Shown: positions 18,204-28,730, counted from the stretch's first letter. The stretch is DNA of 48,215 nucleotides from Sphingomonadales bacterium (GCA_012032285.1 JAAURJ010000019.1:1-48215), one strand, 5' to 3'. Program-made: numbers and translations. Notes: generated by a model not told the origin, from the letters alone.

Positions 18204-20573
18204 ATGATTTTTTACAATCTGAAGCAATCATCGCTGCTGTCTGTTCTATTGCTGACTACCATATTGTGTCCTGCGGCGAATGCTCAGGATCAGGATCCCG
18301 GCCCCTTGCCTACTCATGTCACCGATAACGCATCGGTGATGGATCTGCCCGATGCACTGCCCCGTAAAGCCAGCAAGCGGGTCGAAACGCTATTGGCCAA
18401 AATGACGCTGGAGGAAAAGCTGGGGCAATTGAACCAGGTGCCCGGCGGACGATCAAAAACACTAAACAGTAAACTGACACCGGATGAGTTGAACCGCGTG
18501 CGGGCCGGGCGTGTCGGCTCTTATCTGCACGTTGCGGGCGCTCAACCTTTGCGCGAATTGCAGCGCGTGGCGACCGAAGAAAGCCGGCTGAAAATCCCGC
18601 TGCTTTTTGCACTGGACGTCGTGCATGGTTATCGCACCATTTTCCCCGTTCCGATCGCGATTGCCAGCAGTTGGGAACCCGAACAATGGGAACGCACCGC
18701 GCGTGTATCGGCCATAGAGGCAGGCAATAGCGGTGTGCATTGGACCTTTGCGCCAATGGTGGATGTAACCCGTGATCCACGTTGGGGCCGTGTCGTCGAA
18801 GGCGCGGGCGAAGATACTTATTTGGGCAGTATAATGGCCGCTGCACAAGTGCGCGGTTATCAGGGTGATGACCTGACCCGCGCGGGAACGATTATGGCGA
18901 CCACAAAGCATGTTGGTGCTTATGGAGCGCCGCTGGGCGGGCGCGATTATGGATCAGCGGAAATTAGCGAGCGGGCCTTGCACGAAGTTTATCTGCCGCC
19001 CTTTTATGCCGCGACAAAAGCAGGGACAGGCAGTTTCATGACCGCCTTTAACGATGTCGGCGGACAGCCAACGACAGCCAATGCGGATATGGTCGACGGC
19101 CTTGTCCGCGGACAATGGGGTTTTGACGGAATGCTGGTCAGTGACTGGAACGCGGTTGCCGAATTGATCAACCACGGCATAGCGGGCAGCCGGGCCGATG
19201 CCGGTGCGCTCGCCATATCGGCGGGCGTCGATATGGATATGACCAGTCTGGTTTATGCCGATGATCTGGCCAAAGCGCTGGCCGTCAATCCGAAGCTGAT
19301 CGGGCATATCGACAATGCGGTGCGTAACATATTGACGGCTAAGGAGAGGTTGGGCCTTTTTGATAATCCCATGGCCTATCATGACGTTGCAGCGGAAGCA
19401 GCGCTGATACAATCAGCTGAACATAGGCAGGCGGCAAGACAAGTGGCACAGCGTTCGATCGTGCTGCTCAAAAATCAGGGCAATATCTTACCCTTGTCGG
19501 CTTCACCCCAAAAAATTGCCGTGATTGGCGGCATGGCAACCGACACACTGAGCCAATTGGGCAGTTGGCGGGCGCGGGGTAACAAGGATGAAGTCATCAG
19601 CCTGCTCGATGGAATAAAGGCAGGTGCGCCCGCTGGATCAACCATAAGCTACGCCATTGGGGCACAGCCGCGCAGCGATGATCTGTCTGGCATTGCCGCC
19701 GCCGTAGAGACAGCGAAAACGAGCGATGTCGTCCTGCTCGTCATTGGTGAGGATTTCGACCATAGCGGCGAAGCGCGCAGCCGCTCCTCGCTCGCCATGC
19801 CGGATAGCCAGATTGCACTGGCCAAGGCGGTTATGGATACAGGCAAGCCGGTCATCGTCCTGCTTACTGGCGGGCGTCCCTTGGCGGTGCCGGAACTTGC
19901 CGAACGGGCCGATGCGATATTGATGACATGGCTGCTGGGCAATGAAGCCGGTCCAGCAGCAGCCGATATTGTTTTTGGTCGGGCGGTGCCGGGCGGAAAA
20001 CTGCCCATCGCCTTTCCGCGCACTACCGGCGCAGTGCCCTATAGCTATAGCGAATATCCCGCCGGAAGACCCGCTGATCCTGACCCTGTTAAGGACAGCA
20101 ATCGGTTCAAAGACCTGCCCATTACGCAGCTTTATCCCTTTGGCCATGGATTATCTTATGGCGATGTAAAAATCGGCGATTTGAAAGTGAGCAGCAACAT
20201 TTTGAACCCAGGTGGCAGTATCGACATATCGGTCACGCTGACCAATTTAGGAACACAATCGGGGGAGGAAACGCCGCAATTATATCTGCGCGATGTCGTC
20301 TCGCGGCAGGCGCAGCCAAAGATGATATTGCGCGGGTTTAAGCGGCTATCCCTTACCCCGGGGGAAAGCCGCACCGTCACTTTCACCCTAATCCCGGAAC
20401 AGTTAAGCTATTATGGCAAAGGCGGCAAATGGATCGCAGAACCAGGCCGGTTTGACATCATGATCGGCGCATCAGCACAGGATATCCGCGCCCGTAGCAG
20501 TTTCACCCTCACAAAACCCGTCACTGGCACTATTCCGGCGGGAGCAATAACAACAAAGGTAACCGTTAAATGA
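18204..20573 (+). CDS. bglX: Exported GH3 beta-glucosidase, BglX-like
   Basis: This 789-residue protein has a signal peptide (LLSVLLLTTILCPAANAQ). The GH3 N-terminal barrel carries WTFAPMVDVTRDPRWGRVVE, TTKHVGAYGAPLGGRDY and the nucleophile Asp314 in MLVSDWNAVAEL. The GH3 C-terminal domain carries VLLKNQGNILPLS and VLLVIGEDFDHSGEARSR, and a fibronectin-III-like end has FGHGLSYGDVKI and LYLRDVVSRQAQPKMILRGF. It should hydrolyse beta-linked oligoglucosides in the periplasm. GGAGGG six bases before the ATG is a strong ribosome site. The stop overlaps the next start by four bases, so it is coupled to the gluconolactonase-like gene. Confidence 0.94.
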   Translation: MIFYNLKQSSLLSVLLLTTILCPAANAQDQDPGPLPTHVTDNASVMDLPDALPRKASKRVETLLAKMTLEEKLGQLNQVPGGRSKTLNSKLTPDELNRVRAGRVGSYLHVAGAQPLRELQRVATEESRLKIPLLFALDVVHGYRTIFPVPIAIASSWEPEQWERTARVSAIEAGNSGVHWTFAPMVDVTRDPRWGRVVEGAGEDTYLGSIMAAAQVRGYQGDDLTRAGTIMATTKHVGAYGAPLGGRDYGSAEISERALHEVYLPPFYAATKAGTGSFMTAFNDVGGQPTTANADMVDGLVRGQWGFDGMLVSDWNAVAELINHGIAGSRADAGALAISAGVDMDMTSLVYADDLAKALAVNPKLIGHIDNAVRNILTAKERLGLFDNPMAYHDVAAEAALIQSAEHRQAARQVAQRSIVLLKNQGNILPLSASPQKIAVIGGMATDTLSQLGSWRARGNKDEVISLLDGIKAGAPAGSTISYAIGAQPRSDDLSGIAAAVETAKTSDVVLLVIGEDFDHSGEARSRSSLAMPDSQIALAKAVMDTGKPVIVLLTGGRPLAVPELAERADAILMTWLLGNEAGPAAADIVFGRAVPGGKLPIAFPRTTGAVPYSYSEYPAGRPADPDPVKDSNRFKDLPITQLYPFGHGLSYGDVKIGDLKVSSNILNPGGSIDISVTLTNLGTQSGEETPQLYLRDVVSRQAQPKMILRGFKRLSLTPGESRTVTFTLIPEQLSYYGKGGKWIAEPGRFDIMIGASAQDIRARSSFTLTKPVTGTIPAGAITTKVTVK

Positions 20574-21622
20574 ATATGCACCGCCGCGCTGTCATCACCG
20601 CTTTTGGCGCATTGGGATCAGCCATGCTGATCGGATGCACCGATGGTAAGAAAAAACCTGCCCTTTCTGCGCAGGACTATCCGCTTTTCGGCAAGGTTGA
20701 ACAATTTGATCCGGCATTGGCTGAAATCATTGATGTGGATACTCAATTGTCAAAATTGGCCGATGGTTTCTGGTGGTCCGAAGGTCCGGTATGGGACCGC
20801 AAACGCAGCCGCCTATATTTTTCCGATGTGCCGCAAAACACCGTCTATTCATGGGATGAGAAAAACGGGCTTGAAACATGGCTGAAACCATCCGGCCTGC
20901 CCGATGGTGCCGACCCGGCGCCGTTTGACAGCGCCGGCATAAACGGGATGTGGATCATGGCCGATGGCAGCCTTCTTGCCGCCAGCCATGGCAAGCGTGC
21001 CGTTACCCGGATCGACATTGACAGCAAAGCCGAAACGATTATCTCGGACAGCTATAACGGTAAGAAATTCAATAGCCCCAATGATTTGATCGAAGCCAGC
21101 GATGGCAGCATCTTCTTCACCGATCCCCCATATGGACTTAAGGGGCAAGATAGCTCACCCGATAAGGTGCAATCGCAAAACGGCGTTTACCGCCTTGGCA
21201 AAGATGGCAAGATCACCCTTGTTGACGCTTCGCTGACCCGGCCCAATGGTGTGGCGCTATCGCCCGATCAAAAGACACTTTATGTCGCGCAATCGGACCC
21301 GGAAAAGCAAATACTCAAAAGCTATAGCCTTGGCACGGATGGCAGCATTGCCGATAATGGCCTGTTTTTTGATGCTCAGCCGCTTGCAGGAAAAGAAGCG
21401 CCCGGTTTACCTGACGGAATGTGCGTGGCTAAAAGCGGGCATATTTTTGCAACTGGACCCGGCGGGGTTCTAATCCTGTCGGCTAAGGGCAAATTGCTGG
21501 GCCGCATCAATCCTGGAAAGGCCTGCGCCAATTGTTGCTTTGGAGATGATGGCCAAATGCTTTACCTGACCGCCAGCGATATGCTCGCCCGCATCCCGCT
21601 TAAGATTAACGCTTGGGGATAG
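20570..21622 (+). CDS. SMP-30/gluconolactonase-like lipoprotein
   Basis: The product is a 350-residue six-bladed propeller of the SMP-30/gluconolaconase group. It begins with a lipoprotein signal, HRRAVITAFGALGSAMLIGC, with the lipobox Cys near residue 23. Blades carry DGFWWSEGPVWDRKRSRLYF (with the metal-binding Glu), NGMWIMADGSLLAASHGKRA, NSPNDLIEASDGSIFFTDPP with the metal Asn, and VALSPDQKTLYVAQSD and PDGMCVAKSGHIFATGPGG with the catalytic Asp. It would open glucono-1,5-lactone to gluconate in the periplasm. With the coupled beta-glucosidase and the nearby gluconate permease and kinase it completes a consistent route; the glucose oxidation step is not seen here. Confidence 0.87.
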   Translation: MNMHRRAVITAFGALGSAMLIGCTDGKKKPALSAQDYPLFGKVEQFDPALAEIIDVDTQLSKLADGFWWSEGPVWDRKRSRLYFSDVPQNTVYSWDEKNGLETWLKPSGLPDGADPAPFDSAGINGMWIMADGSLLAASHGKRAVTRIDIDSKAETIISDSYNGKKFNSPNDLIEASDGSIFFTDPPYGLKGQDSSPDKVQSQNGVYRLGKDGKITLVDASLTRPNGVALSPDQKTLYVAQSDPEKQILKSYSLGTDGSIADNGLFFDAQPLAGKEAPGLPDGMCVAKSGHIFATGPGGVLILSAKGKLLGRINPGKACANCCFGDDGQMLYLTASDMLARIPLKINAWG

Positions 21623-21646
21623 GCAGACCCTATCCCCTTGCGCCAA

Positions 21647-22948
21647 TCATATCTTCGATCCTGACAAATTTCTCATGCGGTGCGCCATCACGGGCGCGGG
21701 CCTTTTCGGCTTCTTCGATTTTTTCCAATCGTTGAATGTCACAAGGTCCGCCCCGCGTTCCTTCAACAAGGCATCAAGGGCAGGCCGCCCTCCTCTTTCC
21801 GGGTCTGCGCCAGCGCCGCTTCCGATATCTTCTTCAATCATATCCACAATTGCATAGCCATCAGGGCGATTGGTGCCGATGGTTCCACTGGGACCGCGCC
21901 GCGCCCAACCGGCACAATATAGGCCCGGCAATATACGACCTTCATCATTGGCAAAGCGGCCGCGCCCATGTTCGAATGGCACGCCTTCGATCGGCGGGGT
22001 TTGGTATCCGATGCAACTAATTACCATATCCGCCTTCATGCTATACGTTTCGCCCGTCCCTTGGCTGCGCAAATCCTTGTCCAATAAAGTACGTTCTATA
22101 ATCAGCTTTTGCGCCCTGCCCTCGCCTTCAATCGCGACCGGGGCAGCGAAAAAGTCAAATTCGATGCGAATGTCCTTTTCCGCACGGTAGCTTTCAGGGA
22201 TGCGTGCAAATTCGCGCAAATGCATGACAGATTTGCGCATCCCCGGTTCGAGAAGCGCATCGGCTCCTTCCTCCGGTAAATCATTGCGATCCACATAAGG
22301 CGCCGCTTTTTCGAGCCGGCCCAGCTCCCCCAATTCCTTTGGTGTCATCGCAATCTGGTGCGGGCCACGGCGGCCCAAAATGGTGATCTGCTCGGTCTTG
22401 GCACCCATTAAGCGCGACAGCGCATGGGAAACAATATCGCTGCCTACAAATTCCTCTCTGGTTTTTGACAGGATACGTGCGACATCAAGTGCGACATTGC
22501 CATTACCGATAATCGCAACATGGCTGCCATCCAATGGCGGATTCAGATCGGCAAAGTCGGGATGGCCATTATACCATCCGACAAAGGCGGCGCTGCCATA
22601 AACGCCGGGCAGGTCCGCACCCTTTATGTCCAGCTCGCGGTCCTTTGGTGCTCCGGTAGCAAGGACCACCGCGTCATAAAGGCCGCATAATTCCTCGACA
22701 GAAATATGCTGTCCCACGGTTACATTGCCGACAAAGCGGACATTGCTCGACAACGCGACCTTTTCATACCGTTTGGACACTGCCTTGATCGATTGATGGT
22801 CCGGGGCGACACCAAAGCGGATCAGGCCAAAGGGTACAGGCAATCTGTCGATAATATCGATACGCACATCATCGCCATATTTCTTCTGCGCTGCCTCCGC
22901 CGTATAATATCCGGCAGGCCCCGAACCCACGATTGCGATATGCCGCAT
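21647..22948 (-). CDS. fprA: Ferredoxin--NADP+ reductase, adrenodoxin reductase type
   Basis: This flavoprotein moves electrons from NADPH to ferredoxins. The 433 residues show the FAD motif IAIVGSGPAGYYTAEAAQKK at the N-terminus, VPFGLIRFGVAPDHQSIKAV, ATGAPKDRELDIKG and YNGHPDFADLNPPLDG. The NADP-binding motif is IIGNGNVALDVARIL. ILGRRGPHQIAMTPKELGEL and GWARRGPSGTIGTNRPDGY follow. This layout is that of mycobacterial FprA/mitochondrial adrenodoxin reductase rather than the small bacterial Fpr. It could serve a ferredoxin-dependent monooxygenase, but no partner is nearby. Confidence 0.9.
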   Translation of the reverse strand: MRHIAIVGSGPAGYYTAEAAQKKYGDDVRIDIIDRLPVPFGLIRFGVAPDHQSIKAVSKRYEKVALSSNVRFVGNVTVGQHISVEELCGLYDAVVLATGAPKDRELDIKGADLPGVYGSAAFVGWYNGHPDFADLNPPLDGSHVAIIGNGNVALDVARILSKTREEFVGSDIVSHALSRLMGAKTEQITILGRRGPHQIAMTPKELGELGRLEKAAPYVDRNDLPEEGADALLEPGMRKSVMHLREFARIPESYRAEKDIRIEFDFFAAPVAIEGEGRAQKLIIERTLLDKDLRSQGTGETYSMKADMVISCIGYQTPPIEGVPFEHGRGRFANDEGRILPGLYCAGWARRGPSGTIGTNRPDGYAIVDMIEEDIGSGAGADPERGGRPALDALLKERGADLVTFNDWKKSKKPKRPAPVMAHRMRNLSGSKI

Positions 22949-23026
22949 TATTTGTTCTCCCAGCCCTTTTCCCTCCTACCAGACTAACGTATTACGCGGG
23001 AAAAGAAAGGGGGATTGACGCCAGGT

Positions 23027-24238
23027 TCAAGCGGCGGAACGGGGCCGTCCTGCACACGGATCCGCATTTGTTTTGCCGCTTTGTTTGATCCGGTAAAGGG
23101 CGCGGTCGGCGGTTTCGAACAAATCTTTGCTGCTGTGTCCATCTTCCGGCCAATGCGCGGTGCCAATGCTGGCCCCGATGCGGATCATGCGGCCATCAAT
23201 TTTGCAAGGCATTAGCAGGGAAGCCAATATCTCATCGGCAATAGAACAACGCTTATCATTGTTGCCGCGCGGCAGTAACACGGCAAATTCATCCCCGCCT
23301 TGCCGTGTGACAACCGCATTTTCGCCGCACACTTTTTTCAACCTCGCGGCAATTTCACATAATAATCCGTCCCCTGTCGCGTGGCCGTAAAGGTCATTAA
23401 CCTGTTTGAACCCGTCCAAATCCATCAAGGCTAGGGTAAAACCGTCATCATCATTACCGGTATAGGCCGCTTCCATTTCTGCCGCTATGCGCGCATCCAA
23501 TGCGCGGCGATTAAGCAAGCCGGTAAGCGGATCGGTATGCGCCTGTAACTGCATTTGTTTTTTTACCAGCAAAAGATCGGTCAATTGTTCATGCTGCGCA
23601 AAGATCATATGGAGCAGGAAAATGCTGGCGATCATCAGACTGATTGATGCAGCAAAATCGAGCCGGTTGCCGCTGATCATCATCAAAAGCGTGATCGGTA
23701 TCATGCCTATGGCCAAATTCAATATCGCCGCCACCCGTGCCGATGACAGGCAGTACACAGTGGTTAGCGAACCCATAGCCATAAGGATCGGATAATAGAT
23801 TTTACTATCCTGCGGCGCGGATAACCAGCTGCTGACGCACCAGGCACTGCACAATGCGGCGATAATGGGGGTTGACCATGTGGTATCAAGAATGAATTTT
23901 TTCGCTTTGGCCGCACTCATGTCGCGGCCATATTGGATATGCGACGAAACTAAGCCCGCAAAAAACAGCAATCCGATAAAGAGCGGCAATATGATCCGCA
24001 ACCAAAAAGATGCCCCTGCGCTTGCCGCGTAAATGGTCACAGGCACGGTGAAAAGCAATGCGATAGAGAGCCAGCTGGTTTGCCGCTGCATCCGCACAGC
24101 GCACAGCAGGTTAAAATCATCCGCTATCACAGGTGGAACCGGCGGAAATATCTTTTTGAACAAGGCTGTGAAAGCGACCATAAAAAGGCTGCTATCAGCA
24201 ATTGGTAAACGCCGCGTTAAGGATGTTGTCCTCAGCAT
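23027..24238 (-). CDS. Membrane diguanylate cyclase (GGDEF)
   Basis: The protein makes cyclic di-GMP. The N-terminal half has about five to six hydrophobic segments (for example FTVPVTIYAASAGASFWLRI and FIGLLFFAGLVSS). After a short linker follows a GGDEF domain: DPLTGLLNRRALDAR, MDLDGFKQVNDLYGHATGDG, the active site RQGGDEFAVLLPRG near residue 315, and IGASIGTAHWPEDG. I do not see an obvious RxxD inhibitory site five residues before GGDEF. The start may be an ATG about 18 codons in (MVAFTALFKK). No recognisable sensory domain is fused, so the membrane part is the sensor by inference. Confidence 0.9.
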   Translation of the reverse strand: MLRTTSLTRRLPIADSSLFMVAFTALFKKIFPPVPPVIADDFNLLCAVRMQRQTSWLSIALLFTVPVTIYAASAGASFWLRIILPLFIGLLFFAGLVSSHIQYGRDMSAAKAKKFILDTTWSTPIIAALCSAWCVSSWLSAPQDSKIYYPILMAMGSLTTVYCLSSARVAAILNLAIGMIPITLLMMISGNRLDFAASISLMIASIFLLHMIFAQHEQLTDLLLVKKQMQLQAHTDPLTGLLNRRALDARIAAEMEAAYTGNDDDGFTLALMDLDGFKQVNDLYGHATGDGLLCEIAARLKKVCGENAVVTRQGGDEFAVLLPRGNNDKRCSIADEILASLLMPCKIDGRMIRIGASIGTAHWPEDGHSSKDLFETADRALYRIKQSGKTNADPCAGRPRSAA

Positions 24239-24337
24239 TTCAGGCGGTTTTTACATTCGCAAAAATCCGTAAAACGAAATCTTAACCATGATCTTTCTAT
24301 GACAGGCGGCCTAAGCTATTTGTAAACGGAGCCTTTC

Positions 24338-26283
24338 ATGACCAGAGCCGCCACCAACCCAACATTACCGCAAAATGATAATGCCATAGAGCAGGCGGAA
24401 CGCGCAGCACAACTGGCATTGTCCTCGATCAGTTATGAATGGACGACGACTGTTCCCACATTGCCCAATGTGCCAGTCGCCAAATCAGTGGCCATAAACG
24501 ATATACCAACCATTGCATGGTGGGGGCTGTTGATCAAAATCGGACTGCAAATTGCGCGCAATCAACTGGTCATTGAACTGACCGGAGTGGATAAGGGTGA
24601 ACTTAGCATTGATCCTGCCGAACTGGCGAGCCAAAGCGCACGCTGTGATGCGATTGAAGCCTCGCTGAATTCTGTAACCGCCCATCATGAAGCCAGAACC
24701 GGGCAGACAATTTTTTCGGTTATCGCGCATAAAATCGAAGATGCCGTCGCCTATGCCGAACATGATGCGCATCAAAAATTACTGAATAACCATGCCTGTG
24801 AGTTAAAGGCAATGATCGACGCCACCGATATGCGCCGCGCCGGGCTTGGTTCATCCGCCCCGATGCGGTCATTGGAGCTGTACAGGGACTTGTTTGACAC
24901 TTTACCTGTGCCGGGCACGGCTTATGAATTTATGGAGGATGATGCTTTTGCGCGGATGCGCGTTGCTGGTCCTAATTCAGTTCTGATTAAAGGGATTGAT
25001 AGCTTGCCGCATAATTTCCCGGTGACACAGGCACATTATGAAACCGCCATCCGTGGCGACCGGCTTGACAAGGCATTGACCGAAGGGCGGATTTTCCTGC
25101 TCGATTATACGGAACTGGATATACTGATTCCTGGATCATGGGATGGCATTGAAAAATCGGTTTATCAACCCATGGCGTTGTTTGCCGTTCCACCGAAAGG
25201 ATCATCGCTTGTCCCCGTCGCGATTCAATGCGGACAGGATCACAAAAAATATCCGATCTTTACGCCCAGCTATGCCACCGATGAACAATGGGGATGGGAG
25301 ACTGCGAAACTGATCGTTCAGGTTGCCGACGGCAATTACCACGAACTGTTTGTGCACCTTGCTCGCACGCATTTGGTGATGGAAGCCTTTGCCGTTGCCA
25401 CCCACCGTCACCTTGCCGAAGTGCATCCTTTATGGGCGTTGCTTATTCCCCATTTTGAAGGCACATTATTTATCAACGAAGCAGCGGCTACGTCCTTGAT
25501 CGCGCCCAATGGTCCGATTGACCATATATTTGGCGGCACCATCGCATCAACGCAGGAGGCAGCGGCAAAGGACCGTCTGGCCTTTGACTTTTATGACATG
25601 ATGCTGCCCGCAAATCTGAAGCATCGTAAAGTGGATCAGGACAGCCCATTGGCCGACTATCCCTATCGTGACGATGCGCTGCTGGTGTGGGAAGCAATCC
25701 AAACATGGGTGCAGCAATATATTTACATATACTATGCCGATGATGATGCAGTCACCGGTGACAGCGAACTAAACGCTTGGACAAATGCATTGATTCATGA
25801 AGGCGCGGTAAAGGGTTTTAAGCCAGTTACCAGCCGCAGCCAGTTAATCGACATATGCACCATGATCCTGTTCACCGGCAGCGCACAGCACGCCGCCGTC
25901 AACTTCCCGCAAAAGGATGTCATGTCCTTTGCTCCCGCCATTTCCGGCGCGGGATGGGCGGCCGCCCGGACAAGCAAGGCGGGCACGATAAGCAGGCATG
26001 GCTGGACTATATGCTGCCTGTGCCGCTGGCGCTGGAGCAGCTCAATACCCTTTGGTTATTGGGATCGCTGCATTACCGGCCCTTGGGCGATTATCGAAGC
26101 AATGATTATCCCTATGAACCATGGTTTCAGGATCCGGCTATTATCGGCCCTGACGCAGCTTTACCCCGTTTTCAGGCCGCATTGCAGCAGGTTGAGCAAA
26201 CGATCATTGACCGTAACAGCCAAAGACGAACACCCTATCCCTATTTACAGCCCAGCCTTATTCCAACCAGCGTGAATATTTAA
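24338..26283 (+). CDS. Bacterial lipoxygenase (frameshifted)
   Basis: Lipoxygenases oxygenate polyunsaturated fatty acids using non-haem iron. The iron ligands expected from 5-LOX can be placed. His340 and His345 lie in ELFVHLARTHLVMEAF, in the typical region that continues to RHLAEVHPLWALLIPHFEGT. His518 and Asn522 lie in GSAQHAAVNFPQ, and the last residue is Ile, supplied by the repaired frame ending at 26280 (PTSVNI). One base is missing near 25960; the second piece continues DKQAWLDYMLPVPLALEQLN and LGDYRSNDYPYEPWFQDP. The repaired length is ~647 residues. There is no N-terminal PLAT domain and no obvious signal peptide. The downstream neighbour is a PHA depolymerase on the opposite strand. 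Confidence 0.9.
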
Positions 26284-26336
26284 GGCGATCAGAGGCGTAT
26301 AAGGATTATTGAGTGGCGATAGCATGGGCAGCAGCA

Positions 26337-27188
26337 CTATGCCGCGTCGCGTATCTCTTCCAATCCACCGTCCAGAAAGGCGCGGATTTTACCGACCGCT
26401 TGGTCAACATGGCTCAGCATGAACAAATGTCCGCCGCCTTCGACCACGTAAAGTTCGCTATTGGGGATGAGCATATTGAGGAATTTGCCATTGGCGAGCG
26501 GTACAATCTGATCATCGCTGCCCATCATGATTAGCGTCTCTTTTTTCATGAAGGGCAGAAAAGGTGCGCTGGTCCAACCCATCATCGCCATTAACTGGTA
26601 AAAATAACCGGTTTTGCTTGGCGGTGTGATACGGCCAATATGCCCGCCTTTTCCACTATCATCGCCGCCATAAAGCGTTTTGAAATGCTTCTCCATATAG
26701 TTGGGATCGATATAACGGCGCGGGTCAGCCATTTTAATAAGCGCCGCTGGATTACCGGGGACCATCAACATCCCCGCGCTGGTTGCTTTCAGCACCAGCC
26801 GATTGACGCGGGAGGGGTTTTGCAGGGCAAATTGCTGCGCCATCGCCCCGCCCCAGCTGACCCCCATAACATCAACCAAGGGCATTTCATATTTGTCGAG
26901 CAAGAGCGCCGCAATCCGGGCCATCATAATCGCATTATAGGGCACAACTGGTTCAGGAGAGCCGCCAACACCCGGCATATCAAAAGTAATGATGTCGCGG
27001 TCATCCATTAAATCGGCCAGCGGTGCCATCGCCTCAATATTCGCGCCAATGCCGTTAAAAAAAAGGATTGGCAAATGTTGTGAACCGGTCCCTGCCCCGG
27101 CCTTCCAATGCGCAACCCGCAAGGTCCGTCCGTCAAAATTCTCCATCGAAAATTTTGCCTGCCGCGCCTTTTTGCTACCCTTTGTCAT
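26337..27188 (-). CDS. phaZ: Intracellular poly(3-hydroxyalkanoate) depolymerase, PhaZ-like
   Basis: This 283-residue alpha/beta hydrolase is of the same size and layout as Pseudomonas PhaZ, which degrades medium-chain PHA granules. Shared segments are ILFFNGIGANIEAMAPL, ITFDMPGVGGSPEP, the nucleophile elbow MGVSWGGAMAQQFA, LVLKATSAGMLMVPGNPAAL, MADPRRYIDP, TLYGGDDSGKGG, GYFYQLMAMMGWTSAPFLPF and the His in VVEGGGHLFMLSH. These are recalled similarities; identity was not computed. It is downstream of phaC and the GH1 gene on the same strand. A general hydrolase role cannot be excluded. Confidence 0.85.
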   Translation of the reverse strand: MTKGSKKARQAKFSMENFDGRTLRVAHWKAGAGTGSQHLPILFFNGIGANIEAMAPLADLMDDRDIITFDMPGVGGSPEPVVPYNAIMMARIAALLLDKYEMPLVDVMGVSWGGAMAQQFALQNPSRVNRLVLKATSAGMLMVPGNPAALIKMADPRRYIDPNYMEKHFKTLYGGDDSGKGGHIGRITPPSKTGYFYQLMAMMGWTSAPFLPFMKKETLIMMGSDDQIVPLANGKFLNMLIPNSELYVVEGGGHLFMLSHVDQAVGKIRAFLDGGLEEIRDAA

Positions 27189-27275
27189 AAATTTTCCCTG
27201 TTACACCGGTCGCAATTCGCAACCTATCGCCAAAGGGCCGCTTTGCAAGAAAAAAGTCCGGGTCGGTTAATAGCG

Positions 27276-28696
27276 TCAAACAATATAGCCCCGGCGAATG
27301 ACTTCCTTATACCAGATGGCGCTTAATTTGGGCGTACGTTTCAAGGTTTCAAAATCGACATGATGAACGCCAAAACGTTTTGTATAACCATCCGCCCATT
27401 CGAAATTATCCATCAGGCTCCACAAAAAATAGCCCTTGAGCGGATAACCCTCTGCCACAGCACGCTGAAAATAGCTTAGATAATTGCGCAGGAACATCAC
27501 CCGTTCAGCGTCATATACTTTACCATCAGTAACCGGATCATCCGCCGAAGCGCCATTTTCGGCAATATAGATTTTTTGGGTTTCCATAGCTCACTGGCAT
27601 AACGCACCGCCCAATATGCGACCTCCGGCCCGACAAATAACCATGGTGAGGCCATATGAGGCGCATTAGGATTATGCGCAACTTTTGCATAGCCATATTT
27701 GCTGTCATCGGCCCGCGCCCATTGCGGTTGATAGACATTGATCGCAACAAAATCGAGCGGTGTTGCAATCGCTTTCATATCGCCTGGCTGTGGCTTGGGG
27801 GCGTTGGCACCTTCTTTTTCCAGATATTCGTCAATATATTTGCCCTCCATCACGGCGGTCAAATACATTGCATTTTCAATCCTTGTCGCCCGCCGAGCGG
27901 CTTCGATATGTTCGGGCGTTTCGATCACTGGCGCATGGGAATCGACATTTTCGGCAATTCCGATCTGCGTCCCTTTGCGAGTGGAGGCGCGGATCGCCTG
28001 TGCACCTAAACCATGTGCCAACAAGGCATGATGTCGCGCTTGATTAAGGCGGTCAGGTGGCAATTTCAATCCCGGCGCATGAATTCCGGCGCGATAACCA
28101 ATATCGATAAAGGTACGCATTTCATTGACGGTCATGAATTTCTTTACACGGTCGGATAGCTGCCCAGCCATATAGCCGGCATAATCGGCAAATTGCAGGG
28201 CAGCATCGCGGTTTTCCCATCCGCCCTCGATCGCGGCGGGCAAATCCCAATGAAACATTGTGGCATAAGGTTCTATCCCTGCAGCCAGCAAACCATCGAT
28301 CAACCGTTTGTAATAATCCACGCCTTTTTGATTGGGTTTCCCTTTACCATCCGGAAAAATCCGCGGCCAAGCGATGGAGAAACGATAACAGCTCACCCCT
28401 AGATTTTTTAGCAGGGCAATATCTTCTTCATAACGGTGATAGCTGTCACAGGCGATATCGCCTGTGTCCCCATTGGCCACTTTGCCTGACGTGTGGGAAA
28501 ACACATCCCATATGCTTTTGCCGCGCCCATCCTCATTAACCCCGCCCTCAATCTGATAAGCAGCGGTCGCGCAGCCCCAGCGAAAATCCTTGGGAAAGGT
28601 CAAAAGTCTCTGCTTTGCCAGCGCCGATGGGGCAGCCCCCAATGCGCCTAAACTACCCAGCAAAGAGCTCGTTTTAATAAAATTACGCCGATCCAA
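27276..28696 (-). CDS. Exported GH1 beta-glucosidase (frameshifted)
   Basis: A Tat signal starts the protein (MDRRNFIKTSSLLGSLGALG, then APSALA). The GH1 barrel has FRWGCATAAYQIEGGVNEDG, FSIAWPRIFPDG, MFHWDLPAAIEGGW, and the acid/base Glu in FMTVNEMRTF (commonly NEP). YVxENG appears as IYIAENGAS with the nucleophile Glu, and GYFLWSLMDNFEWADGYTKR is the aglycone-site motif. The break is in the six-T run 27572-27577; one extra base joins WKPKK to IYIAENGA. It lies between phaC and phaZ on the same strand, an unusual place for a glycosidase. The repaired length of ~470 residues is normal for GH1. Confidence 0.92.
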
Positions 28697-28730
28697 AATT
28701 CAAAACTCCAAAATGAAATGAATAATATTG

